Assembly (NCBI GenBank): GCA_041499965.1
Contig: JBGQLG010000002.1
Coordinates: 1-64,000, forward strand
Reading direction: 5' to 3'
Length of the DNA stretch: 64,000 nucleotides
From: AR5 sp041499965
GTDB taxonomy: Bacteria > Methylomirabilota > Methylomirabilia > Rokubacteriales > CSP1-6
In this document: positions 52,092 to 60,701 of the stretch, piece after piece
Position numbering within the stretch: position 1 is the stretch's first letter
How the letters are laid out: each line of letters opens with the position of its first letter
Position numbers and translations under genes: made by a program
The notes under the pieces: model-generated
Told to the model about the DNA's origin: nothing
Databases searched by the model: none
Seen by the model: the letters and a program-made list of their open reading frames with translations, nothing else

Positions 52092-52430
52092 ATGCAGCTG
52101 ATCATCAGCGGCCGTGGGGTCGTGCTGACCAAGGCGTTCAAGGACTCCGTGACGGCCAAGATGGCCAAGCTCGCCCCGCTCCTCCCCGCGCTCACCGAGG
52201 CCCGGGCGACCTTCACGGCCGAGAAGTTCCGTCGGACGGTTCGGCTCACCCTGTCGGCGAAGCGCCGCGTCTTCTCGAGCACGGCCACCGCCAGCGACCT
52301 GACCGCCGCCGTCGATGAGGCGGTCGCGGGCCTGGCCCACCAGGTGCGCCGAGCCAAGGAGCGCCGCCGTCTGGCTCCGCGCCGTCTCACCCGGGCCGCC
52401 CAGCAACGCCCGGCCGGCGAGGTCGCCTGA
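52092..52430 (+). CDS. hpf: ribosome hibernation promoting factor (short form)
   Basis: This 112-residue protein of the HPF/YfiA family binds the 30S subunit and silences ribosomes in stationary phase. The N-terminal MQLIISGRGVVLTKAFKDSV, the RATFTAEKFRRTVRLTL strand pair and the DLTAAVDEAVAGLAHQVRRA helix match the family. It is the short form, without the dimerising C-terminal domain. The frame extends upstream to 52041, but the ATG at 52092 with AGGAAAGG is clearly the start. Position after rpoN is conserved; ptsN, often next, is absent, and rapZ follows two bases later. Confidence 0.93.
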   Translation: MQLIISGRGVVLTKAFKDSVTAKMAKLAPLLPALTEARATFTAEKFRRTVRLTLSAKRRVFSSTATASDLTAAVDEAVAGLAHQVRRAKERRRLAPRRLTRAAQQRPAGEVA

Positions 52431-52432
52431 GC

Positions 52433-53296
52433 ATGACCGGCTCCATCACCTTCGTTGTCATCACAGGGTTGAGCGGCGCCGGCAAGAGCTACGCAATCAA
52501 GTGCTTCGAGGACATGGGCTTCTTCTGCGTCGACAATCTGCCGACCACGCTGATCCCGACCTTCGCCGACCTGGTCGGCCGATCCAACCATACCCGCGTC
52601 GCGCTCGGTGTGGACGTGCGGGAGGGCGAGTACCTCACGCACCTGCTCGACACGATCGGGGAGCTGCGAGGGCGCGGCCACACCGTCGAGGTGCTGTTCC
52701 TGGAGGCGAGCGAGGAGGCGCTGGTGCGGCGCTACCGCGAGACGCGCCGCCGCCATCCGCTGGCCCCCGAGGGCAACGTCGTGGACGGCATCCGGGCCGA
52801 GCGCAAGGCCCTGTCGACGATGCGCGAGGTCGCCGACCGGATCGTCGACACCTCCGCGCTCACCGTGCACCAGCTCAAGGATCTCCTGATCGAGATGTAC
52901 GTCGCGCCCGGTCGGCGGACGGGGCTGACGATCTCGCTGGTCTCGTTCGGCTTCAAGCACGGGGTGCCCTTCGACGCCGACCTGGTCTTCGACGTCCGCT
53001 TCCTGGCCAACCCCCACTTCGTCGAGGGGCTGCGCCCCCTCGACGGCCGTGACCCGCGCGTGCGCGAGTTCATTCTCTCGCATGAGGAGAGCCGGGAGCT
53101 GCTCCGGCGCTTGCAGGATTTCCTCGGCTTCGTGCTGCCGGCCTACCAGCGCGAAGGCAAAGCCTACCTCACGGTCGCGATCGGATGCACGGGCGGACGC
53201 CACCGCTCGGTGGCGCTGGTCGAGGAGCTGAAGGGCTTCCTCGACGGCCTCGGGCTGGCCGCCAGCGTGATCCACCGGGACCTGGAGCGCGAGTAG
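52433..53296 (+). CDS. rapZ: RNase adapter protein RapZ
   Basis: This 287-residue P-loop protein has Walker A GLSGAGKS near residue 12, followed by FEDMGFFCVDNLPTTLI and the DVREGEYL strand. The C-terminal domain has SLVSFGFKHGVP, FDVRFLANPHFV and AIGCTGGRHRSVALVE. In enterobacteria RapZ directs RNase E to GlmZ and so controls glucosamine-6-phosphate supply for the envelope. Whether that RNA circuit exists here is unknown. The location next to rpoN-hpf is conserved in Gram-negative bacteria. Confidence 0.95.
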   Translation: MTGSITFVVITGLSGAGKSYAIKCFEDMGFFCVDNLPTTLIPTFADLVGRSNHTRVALGVDVREGEYLTHLLDTIGELRGRGHTVEVLFLEASEEALVRRYRETRRRHPLAPEGNVVDGIRAERKALSTMREVADRIVDTSALTVHQLKDLLIEMYVAPGRRTGLTISLVSFGFKHGVPFDADLVFDVRFLANPHFVEGLRPLDGRDPRVREFILSHEESRELLRRLQDFLGFVLPAYQREGKAYLTVAIGCTGGRHRSVALVEELKGFLDGLGLAASVIHRDLERE

Positions 53297-53299
53297 CCG

Positions 53300-55363
53300 T
53301 TGAGCGACGCGTCGCTGGCCTTCTGCTTCGGCGTTCACAACCACCAGCCGATCGGGAATTTCGAGGGCGTTCTCCGCGAGACGACCGAACGCGCCTATCG
53401 CCCGTTTCTCGAGCGCCTGCGCGCGCGCCCCGAGGTGCGGATGACGGTGCACTGCACCGGCAGCCTGCTCGCCTGGCTGCGAGACCATGACCCCGGCACC
53501 TTCGATCTCCTCGGCGACGTGGTGGCCGCCGGCCGTGTCGAGCTGCTGACCGGCGGCTTCTACGAGCCGATCCTGGCCATCCTGCCGGACGCCGACAAGC
53601 GCGGCCAGATCCAGCGCCTCAGCGCGTTCCTGACGACGCACTTCGGCGTCCGCCCGCGCGGGATGTGGCTGGCCGAGCGCGTGTGGGAGCCGCACCTGGC
53701 CCGCGCGCTCCATGATGCGGGCGTGGAGTACGTGCTGGTCGACGATCGCCACTTCGTGCTCGCCGGCCTGTCGCCCGACGAGCTGGGCGGCTACTACATC
53801 ACCGAGGAGCAGGGGAGCACGCTCGGCGTCTTCCCGATTAACGAGCGTCTGCGCCACCTGATTCCCTTCGCCGCGGTCGAGGAGTCCTTCGACTATCTCG
53901 CCGAGCGGCGGGGGAAGCTGCCGGCGGTCACGGTGGTCGACGACGGCGAGAAGTTCGGGGCCTGGCCCGGGACCTACCACCACGTGTACGAGGAGGGCTG
54001 GCTCGATCGCTTCTTCGATCGCGTGCTCGACACCCCCTGGCTGCGCATGGCGACCTTCGCGGACGTGGTCGACACGGTGCCGGCCACCGGCCGCGTCTAC
54101 CTGCCCACCGCGTCCTACCACGAGATGGGCGAGTGGGCGTTGCCGGCCGAGGCGGGCCGCGCGCTCGAGGCCGCCAAGCGCCGCCTCGCCGGCGTGGAGG
54201 ACGGCGCCCACCTGACCGGTCTGCTGCGCGGCGGGTTCTGGCGCACCTTCCTGGTGAAGTACCCGGAGGTCGCCGAGCTCTACTGGAAGATGCTGCGCGT
54301 GTCGGCCGCCGTCGAGCGCGCGGGACAGGCGCGGCCGCAGGACCCGCGCGTGCACGAGGCGCGCGAGGCGCTCTGGCGCGGCCAGGCCAATGACGCGTAC
54401 TGGCACGGCGTGTTCGGCGGTTGCTACCTGCCGCACCTGCGCCGGGCGGTGAAGAGCGCCTTGCTCGAGGCCCAGGCGGGAGTCGCCGAGGGCGAGCCGG
54501 GGGCGGTCACGGTCGCCGACGTCAACGGCGACGGCCGCGACGAGATCCTGCTGCGGAGCGCCTCGCTGGAAGTCACGCTGAACCCGGCGCGCGGGGGGAC
54601 GCTGACCGAGATCGCCGCCCTGGCTCGCCGCCACGATCTGGCCGACGTGCTCGGCCGTCGCGCGGAGGCGTATCACGCGCGGCTGGGCGGCGGCGCCTCG
54701 GCCGGCGTGCGCTCGATCCACGATCCGCCGCCCGAGAAGGAACCCGGGCTGCAGCGATGGCTGGCATACGACCGCTTCCGGCGCGGCTCGCTGCTGGACG
54801 GCCTGTTCGACGCCACCGGGGAGCTGGACGCGGTCGAGCCGTGGCCCGCGAGCCGGTGGGCGCTCGGCGACGCGGTGTTCGGCCACGCCCTCGAGCCGGC
54901 CGACGGCGGCGTCGACGCGGTGCTGCGTCACCGGATCGAGGCCCCACGGCCCCTCAGCATCGACAAGCGCGTGCGGGTCCGCGACGCCGTGCTGACCGCT
55001 CGCTATCTCCTGGCCGCCCCGGGCGGGCGCCTGGAGGGGCGCTGGGGTGTGCAATGGAACCTGGCGCTCAGCGCCGGCGACGCCCCCGGACGCTATCTCA
55101 CCGCGCCCGAACGCCCGTCGCTGGGCAGCGCGGGGCGGTTGACCGGAGTGCGGGAGATCGCCTTGGTCGACGAATGGCTCGGCGTGGCCGCGCGCCTGAG
55201 CTGGACACCGGCCGCCGAGGTGACCTGGGGCCCGGTGGAGACCGTGTCGGTCTCCGAGGGCGGGTTCGAGCGCATCTATCAGGGGCTGGCGCTCCTGCTG
55301 CTCTGGCCGCTCGAGGGCGAGACCCGGGAGATGGAGGTCATGCTGACGGTGGGAACGCCATGA
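53300..55363 (+). CDS. GH57 alpha-amylase/4-alpha-glucanotransferase
   Basis: This 687-residue cytosolic enzyme of glycoside hydrolase family 57 has an N-terminal catalytic barrel: FCFGVHNHQPIGNFE, then GMWLAERVWEPHL with the probable nucleophile Glu, and VVDDGEKFGAWPGTYHHVY with the acid Asp. DUF1925- and DUF1926-like C-terminal domains follow (AVTVADVNGDGRDEILLRSA onward). The layout matches Thermococcus 4-alpha-glucanotransferases, so glycogen or maltodextrin turnover is likely. The start is TTG at 53300, three bases after rapZ. Its end overlaps the isomerase gene start. Confidence 0.9.
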   Translation: MSDASLAFCFGVHNHQPIGNFEGVLRETTERAYRPFLERLRARPEVRMTVHCTGSLLAWLRDHDPGTFDLLGDVVAAGRVELLTGGFYEPILAILPDADKRGQIQRLSAFLTTHFGVRPRGMWLAERVWEPHLARALHDAGVEYVLVDDRHFVLAGLSPDELGGYYITEEQGSTLGVFPINERLRHLIPFAAVEESFDYLAERRGKLPAVTVVDDGEKFGAWPGTYHHVYEEGWLDRFFDRVLDTPWLRMATFADVVDTVPATGRVYLPTASYHEMGEWALPAEAGRALEAAKRRLAGVEDGAHLTGLLRGGFWRTFLVKYPEVAELYWKMLRVSAAVERAGQARPQDPRVHEAREALWRGQANDAYWHGVFGGCYLPHLRRAVKSALLEAQAGVAEGEPGAVTVADVNGDGRDEILLRSASLEVTLNPARGGTLTEIAALARRHDLADVLGRRAEAYHARLGGGASAGVRSIHDPPPEKEPGLQRWLAYDRFRRGSLLDGLFDATGELDAVEPWPASRWALGDAVFGHALEPADGGVDAVLRHRIEAPRPLSIDKRVRVRDAVLTARYLLAAPGGRLEGRWGVQWNLALSAGDAPGRYLTAPERPSLGSAGRLTGVREIALVDEWLGVAARLSWTPAAEVTWGPVETVSVSEGGFERIYQGLALLLLWPLEGETREMEVMLTVGTP

Positions 55364-56433
55364 CGCTCGACGACGTCCAGGCCCTCGCGCGGGTGGATGC
55401 GCACGACACGCGGCGCGTGCTCGCGGACTTCCCGGCGCAGTGCCGGCGGGCGCGCGCGCTCCGGGTCACGCCCGCGATGGCGACCGCGCGTCCGCGCCTC
55501 GTCGTCATGGCCGGCATGGGCGGCTCGGCGGCCGGCGCCGATCTGCTGGCGACGTGCGGGGCCGCGACGGCCGAGGTCCCGCTCCTGGTCCATCGCGGCT
55601 ACGGTCTGCCAGCCGCGGTGACCGGCGACGCGCTGGTCGTCGCCTCCTCCTATTCGGGCGACACGGCCGAGGTGATCTCCGCCGTCGAGGCGGCGCTCGC
55701 GCGGCGGCTCGCGGTCGTCGCGATCACGTCGGGCGGCGCGCTCGGTGCGCTGGCCACGCGCCACGGGTTGCCGCGCGTCACGCTGCCGGCGGGGCTGATG
55801 CCGCGCATGGCGCTGGGCTGGCTGGTCTTCCCGGCGCTCAGCGCGCTGACCGCGTGCGGCGTGTCGATCGCCACCGAGAGCGACGTCGACGAGGCGTTGC
55901 ACGTGATCGCCGCCCAGGCCGGCGATCTCGCCCCCGAGACGGCCACCGAGAAGAACGAGGCCAAGCGGCTGGCCCTGGCGATCGGTCCGCGGCTGCCGGC
56001 CATCTACGGGGGACCGCTGACGGGCACGGCGGCCTATCGCTGGAAGACGGACCTCGAGGAGAACGCCAAGCTGCTGGCGGTGGCCGGCGTGCTGCCGGAG
56101 ATGAACCACAACGAGATCGAGGTCTGGCAGGGGTCGGCCGCCCGGGCGCTGCACGCCGTCCTGCTGCGGGAGGAGGGTGAGAGCCCGGAGATCGCGCGCC
56201 GGTTCACCGTCGTGCACGAGCTCCTCGGCCCGGCGGCGGGTGGCCTGAGCGAGGCGTGGGCGCGGGGCCGCAGCCGCTTCGCGCGGCTGCTCTCGCTCGT
56301 CCAGCTCGGACAGTGGGTGAGCTACTACGCCGCGATGCTCCGCGACACCGATCCCTGGCCGGTGCCGGTGCTCACGGAGGTGAAGCGCCGCCTGAGCGGT
56401 CCCGGGGCTCCCGGCGCGCCGCCGCCGCCTTGA
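55360..56433 (+). CDS. bifunctional phosphoglucose/phosphomannose isomerase
   Basis: This 357-residue SIS-domain enzyme has VVMAGMGGSAAGADLL and VASSYSGDTAEVISAV in the first SIS lobe, PRMALGWLVFPAL, and a second lobe with PAIYGGPLTGTAAYRWKTDLEENAK and EMNHNEIEVW. These are hallmarks of the archaeal-type bifunctional isomerases that feed glycolysis and mannose-containing polymers. Its ATG overlaps the GH57 stop, coupling glucan release to fructose/mannose-6-phosphate formation. The C-terminal GAPGAPPPP tail is not conserved. Confidence 0.9.
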   Translation: MTLDDVQALARVDAHDTRRVLADFPAQCRRARALRVTPAMATARPRLVVMAGMGGSAAGADLLATCGAATAEVPLLVHRGYGLPAAVTGDALVVASSYSGDTAEVISAVEAALARRLAVVAITSGGALGALATRHGLPRVTLPAGLMPRMALGWLVFPALSALTACGVSIATESDVDEALHVIAAQAGDLAPETATEKNEAKRLALAIGPRLPAIYGGPLTGTAAYRWKTDLEENAKLLAVAGVLPEMNHNEIEVWQGSAARALHAVLLREEGESPEIARRFTVVHELLGPAAGGLSEAWARGRSRFARLLSLVQLGQWVSYYAAMLRDTDPWPVPVLTEVKRRLSGPGAPGAPPPP

Positions 56434-56459
56434 GAGGGCGCGAGCGGTCGTGTTACAGT
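56430..56459 (+). promoter_or_regulatory. candidate metK promoter
   Basis: TTGAGA (56430-56435) and TACAGT (56454-56459) are 18 bases apart, starting at the end of the isomerase gene. The leader would be about 33 bases with GAGGGGGAG before the ATG. It is too short for a SAM riboswitch. Confidence 0.5.
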
Positions 56460-56498
56460 GATTTGCTTTGAGTGCGTGATTCGTGAGGGGGAGACCGC

Positions 56499-57650
56499 AT
56501 GGCGCGCGATGAGTACCTGTTCACGTCGGAGTCGGTGACCGAGGGACATCCCGACAAGATCGCCGATCAGATCTCCGACGCCGTCCTCGACGCGATCCTC
56601 GCGCAGGATCGGATGGGCCGCGTGGCGTGCGAGACCCTGCTGACCACCGGCCTCGTCGTCGTCGCCGGCGAGATCACGACCAACTGCTACGTCGACGTCC
56701 CCGAGCTCGTGCGTCGGGTCATCAAGGACATCGGCTACATCAGCTCCGACCACGGGTTCGACTGTCACACCTGCGGCGTGATCACCGCCATCGACAAGCA
56801 GTCTCCGGACATCGCGCTCGGCGTCGACAAGGAAGGGGCGGGCGACCAGGGGTTGATGTTCGGCTACGCGTGCCGGGAGACCGAGGAGCTGATGCCGCTA
56901 CCGATCATGCTGTGCCACCGGCTCGTCGAGCGGCTCAGCCAGGTCCGGCGGGCCGGCACGCTGCCCTATCTGCGGCCCGACGGCAAGAGCCAGGTGAGCG
57001 TGCGCTATCGCGACGGCCGGCCGGTGGCCGTGGAGACGATCGTGGTCTCCACCCAGCACGCCGACACCGTCGGGCAGGACCAGATCCGCAACGACATCAT
57101 CCAGCACGTCATCCTGCCCGTCGTGCCGCCGGCGCTGCTCGATCCGAACAAGGTCGTCTACCACATCAACCCGACCGGGCGGTTCGTCACGGGCGGCCCC
57201 ATGGGCGACACCGGGGTGACGGGCCGCAAGATCATCGTGGACACCTATGGCGGCTCCTGCCCCCACGGGGGCGGCGCGTTCTCCGGCAAGGATCCGACGA
57301 AGGTCGACCGCTCCGGCGCCTACATGGCCCGCCACGTGGCGAAGAACATCGTCGCGGCCGGGCTGGCCGACAGCGCCCAGGTCCAGGTGGCCTACGCCAT
57401 CGGCGTCCCCGAGCCGGTGTCCATCATGGTGAAGACCGACGGGACGGGCAAGATCGCCGAGCACCGGCTCGAGGAGATCGTGCGGCGGCAGTTCGACTTC
57501 CGCCCCCGCGCCATCATCGAGTACCTCGACCTGCGCCGTCCCATCTTCCGCAAGACCGCCGCCTTCGGCCACTTCGGCCGTCTCGATCCCGACTTCACGT
57601 GGGAGCGGACTGACCGGGTCAAGGATCTCCGGAACGACGCCGGCGTGTAG
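56499..57650 (+). CDS. metK: S-adenosylmethionine synthetase
   Basis: This 383-residue enzyme makes S-adenosylmethionine from methionine and ATP. Motifs are FTSESVTEGHPDKIADQISD, GAGDQGLMFGYACRE (the ATP-binding GAGDQG), PDGKSQVSVRY, GGPMGDTGVTGRKIIVDTYG and GGGAFSGKDPTKVDRSGAYM with the P-loop-like segment. The length is standard. A clear ribosome site precedes the ATG. It has its own promoter and is followed 30 bases later by a UPF0182 gene, with which it may be co-transcribed. Confidence 0.98.
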   Translation: MARDEYLFTSESVTEGHPDKIADQISDAVLDAILAQDRMGRVACETLLTTGLVVVAGEITTNCYVDVPELVRRVIKDIGYISSDHGFDCHTCGVITAIDKQSPDIALGVDKEGAGDQGLMFGYACRETEELMPLPIMLCHRLVERLSQVRRAGTLPYLRPDGKSQVSVRYRDGRPVAVETIVVSTQHADTVGQDQIRNDIIQHVILPVVPPALLDPNKVVYHINPTGRFVTGGPMGDTGVTGRKIIVDTYGGSCPHGGGAFSGKDPTKVDRSGAYMARHVAKNIVAAGLADSAQVQVAYAIGVPEPVSIMVKTDGTGKIAEHRLEEIVRRQFDFRPRAIIEYLDLRRPIFRKTAAFGHFGRLDPDFTWERTDRVKDLRNDAGV

Positions 57651-57680
57651 CGCGGTCACGGCACGGCGCGGAACGACCGC

Positions 57681-60398
57681 ATGAGACGACCACCGGCGAT
57701 CGTCGTGCTGGTGGGCGTGGCCGTCGCCCTGGGCGTCGCCCTCCAGGTGGTGCCGTTCTACACCGACTGGCTGTGGTTCAACGAGGTCGGCTACACGGGC
57801 GTCTTCTGGACCAGCCTCTCGCTGCAGGGCGGCCTCTTCACGGCTGTCGCGGTCGGGGTCCTGATCTTCCTGTGGGCCAACCTGACGCTCGCGGCCCGGA
57901 CGGCGGCGCCCGACGTGCTCTGGGAGCTGGAGGATCAGCTCGGCCTGCCGGGGCGGGTGGTCATCGAGCCACTCATCCGGCGCTTCCTGCCGATCGTGCT
58001 CACGGTGATCGCCATCGTCTCCGGGCTGCGGGCCAGCGCGCACTGGGAGACGTTGTTCGCCTACCGCAACGCTCAGCCGTTCGGCACGGCCGATCCGGTC
58101 TTCGGGCACGACCTGGGGTTCTTCGTGTTCGCGCTGCCGATGTGGCGGCTCGTGCACGGCTGGGCCATGGCGCTGGTGGTCGCCACCATGCTCCTGACGC
58201 TGGTGCTCTACGTGCTCCAGCGCAGCCTCGTGCTCACCACGCGCGGCCCCCGCCTCGCCGCCGGCGCCCGCACGCACCTGCTCCTGCTCGGGGCGCTGTT
58301 CCTGGCGCTCAAGGGGGTGGGGTTCTGGCTCGACCGCTACGAGATCGTCTTTTCGGCCCGCGGGGTCATCTTCGGCGCCTCCTTCACCGACATCAATGCG
58401 ACGCTGCCGGCGCTGTCCGTGCTGGCCGTACTGGCCGGGGTGGCCGGTCTCGCGTGCGTGGCGCAGGTGGCCCGGGCGGGTCTGCATCTGGTCGCGGGCG
58501 GCCTGATCGTGATGGTGCTGGCGTGGATCGTGGGGCTCGGGCTCTACCCGGCGGTACTCCAGAAGTACCGGGTGGAGGCCAACGCGCTGGTCGTCGAACG
58601 GCCGTACATCGAGCAGAATATCCGGATGACGCGCCAGGCCTTCGGCCTGGACCGCGTCGAGGAAAAGGAGTTCCCGGCCGACGAGAGCCTCGACGCGCGC
58701 GCGCTGGCCCGTAACGACGCGACGATCAAGAACATCAGGCTGTGGGACTACAAGCCGCTGCTCCGCACCTTCGGGCAGCTGCAGGAGATCCGCACCTACT
58801 ACAAGTTCGTCGACGTCGACAACGACCGCTACCGGGTCAACGGCGAGTATCGCCAGCTCATGCTGTCGCCGCGCGAGCTGTCCTACCAGCACCTGCAGGG
58901 GGCGCGCGACTGGATCAACGAGCACCTGACCTATACCCACGGGTACGGCGTGGTGGTGGGCCCGGTCACCCGCATCACGGCCGAGGGGCTGCCGGAGTTC
59001 TTCGTGAAGGACCTCCCGCCGCACTCCGTGGACGGGTTCCCGACGATCGAACGGCCCGAGATCTACTACGGGGAGATCGCCAACGACTACGTGCTGGTCC
59101 GCACCCGCTCCCAGGAGCTGGACTATTCGCGGGGCGATCAGAACGTCTACGCGCGCTACCAGGGGCGGGGCGGTATTCCGATCGGGTCGTGGCTACGCCG
59201 GCTGGCCTTCGCCGCCCGCTTCGTCGAGCGCAACATCGTCTTCTCCGACGACCTCACGGCGGAGAGCCGCATCATGATGTATCGCACCGTGAGTGAGCGG
59301 ATCGAGCGGATCGCCCCGTTCTTCCGCTACGACCACGACCCCTACCTGGTCGTCACCGACGACGGCCGGCTGGTGTGGATGCTGGACGGCTACACCCGCA
59401 CCGACCGCTATCCGTACTCCGAGCCCGTGCGCGGGCTCGGTAACTACGTGCGCAACTCGGTGAAGGTGACGATCGACGCCTATCACGGTACCGTGACCTT
59501 CTACCTGGCCGATGCCACTGACCCGCTCGTGCAGGCCTTCAGTCACGGCTTCCCGGGGCTGCTGCGGCCGCTGGCCGAGATGCCGGCCGACCTGCAGCGT
59601 CACATCCGCTATCCCGAGGACTTCTTCGCCATCCAGGCCCGCAAGTACGCCACCTACCACGTGCGCGATCCCCAGGTGTTCTACAACCGCGAAGACATGT
59701 GGGCCATCCCGCGGCGCACGGCCGAGGGCCGCGAGCGCGAGATGGAGCCGTACTACACGATCATGCGGCTGCCCGGTGAGAGCCAGGAGGAGTTCATCCT
59801 GCTCACGCTGTTCAATCCGAGAACCCGTGACAACATGATCGGCTGGCTCGCCGGCCGCTCCGATCCGCCGAACTATGGCCGTCTCGTCGCCTACAACTTC
59901 CCCAAGCAGAAGCTCGTGTACGGACCGCGCCAGATCGACGCGCGGATCGACCAGGATCCCGTGATCTCCCAGCAGCTGTCGCTCTGGAACCAGCGCGGTT
60001 CGACCGTCATCCGCGGCTCGCTCCTGGCCATTCCGATCGAGCAATCGCTGATCTACGTGCAGCCGCTCTATCTGGCGGCGTCGGAGCAAGGCGCGCTGCC
60101 GGAATTGCGACGCGTCATCGTCGCCCACGGCAACCAGATCGCCATGGAACCGACGCTGGAGGGGGCGCTCTCCCGCATTTTTGGCGGGCGCCTCGCGCCC
60201 ACCACCGCCGCGGCCGCGCCGCCGGCGTCCGGCGCCCCCCTGGCGACCTCGCCCGGCGAGCGCGCGCTGGCGCAACGGGCGCTCGATACCTACCAGCGGG
60301 CCCAGGAGGCGTTGCGGCGGGGGGACTGGAGCGCGTACGGGACGGAGCAGCGGCGTCTCGAGGAGACGCTGCGCGAGCTGACGTCGCCCCGGCGGTAG
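57681..60398 (+). CDS. UPF0182 family large membrane protein
   Basis: This 905-residue protein of COG1615 has seven predicted membrane helices in the first 300 residues (VVLVGVAVALGVALQVVPFY is the first). A large soluble part, probably outside the membrane, follows. It contains family segments such as NIRMTRQAFGLDRVEEKEF, WDYKPLLRTFGQLQEIRTYY, YTRTDRYPYS and KYATYHVRDPQVFYNREDMW. The function of the family is unknown. The C-terminal 80 residues include an Ala/Pro linker and a coiled-coil-like helix. Its TAG stop is itself the first triplet of the left arm of palindrome copy 2. Confidence 0.92.
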   Translation: MRRPPAIVVLVGVAVALGVALQVVPFYTDWLWFNEVGYTGVFWTSLSLQGGLFTAVAVGVLIFLWANLTLAARTAAPDVLWELEDQLGLPGRVVIEPLIRRFLPIVLTVIAIVSGLRASAHWETLFAYRNAQPFGTADPVFGHDLGFFVFALPMWRLVHGWAMALVVATMLLTLVLYVLQRSLVLTTRGPRLAAGARTHLLLLGALFLALKGVGFWLDRYEIVFSARGVIFGASFTDINATLPALSVLAVLAGVAGLACVAQVARAGLHLVAGGLIVMVLAWIVGLGLYPAVLQKYRVEANALVVERPYIEQNIRMTRQAFGLDRVEEKEFPADESLDARALARNDATIKNIRLWDYKPLLRTFGQLQEIRTYYKFVDVDNDRYRVNGEYRQLMLSPRELSYQHLQGARDWINEHLTYTHGYGVVVGPVTRITAEGLPEFFVKDLPPHSVDGFPTIERPEIYYGEIANDYVLVRTRSQELDYSRGDQNVYARYQGRGGIPIGSWLRRLAFAARFVERNIVFSDDLTAESRIMMYRTVSERIERIAPFFRYDHDPYLVVTDDGRLVWMLDGYTRTDRYPYSEPVRGLGNYVRNSVKVTIDAYHGTVTFYLADATDPLVQAFSHGFPGLLRPLAEMPADLQRHIRYPEDFFAIQARKYATYHVRDPQVFYNREDMWAIPRRTAEGREREMEPYYTIMRLPGESQEEFILLTLFNPRTRDNMIGWLAGRSDPPNYGRLVAYNFPKQKLVYGPRQIDARIDQDPVISQQLSLWNQRGSTVIRGSLLAIPIEQSLIYVQPLYLAASEQGALPELRRVIVAHGNQIAMEPTLEGALSRIFGGRLAPTTAAAAPPASGAPLATSPGERALAQRALDTYQRAQEALRRGDWSAYGTEQRRLEETLRELTSPRR

Positions 60399-60682
60399 TC
60401 TCGTGACTCTCGTGGAGTCGGGTGCCGCCGGGGATCGCGCATGGGGGCCACCGCGGGCGCGCCCGCATGGCTCGCCTGTCGCCGTAACTCGCTCCGGGCT
60501 CGGCTCGCTCGGGCCCCCCATCCCCCAGAGGGGGCTGGCGCGTGGACGAGTTGAATCGTCGGTGGCTCGCGAGCCGGGCCCTGCGCTCGAACGGCGACGA
60601 CGGCTCGCCATGATGGCGCGCCCGCGGTGGCCCCCATGCGCGATCCCCGGCGGCACCCGACTCCACGAGAGTCACGAGACTA
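60396..60682. repeat. giant palindrome, copy 2 (conserved core with private arms)
   Basis: Left arm 60396-60463 and right arm 60615-60682 are perfect inverted repeats over 68 bases. They do not resemble the arms of copy 1. The 151-base core 60464-60614 is about 90 % identical to 11384-11533; its first 49 bases and last 40 or so are identical, and differences cluster near the centre. The orientation is the same. The left arm begins with the TAG stop codon of the UPF0182 gene, and the right arm ends 19 bases before the stop of the convergent lptF/G gene. Confidence 0.9.
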
Positions 60683-60701
60683 GCCGGCCGGCGGGGTAGG
60701 C

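Noticed and set aside
56434..56498. SAM riboswitch before metK
   Set aside because: The gap is 65 bases and also holds the promoter, so no SAM aptamer could fit.
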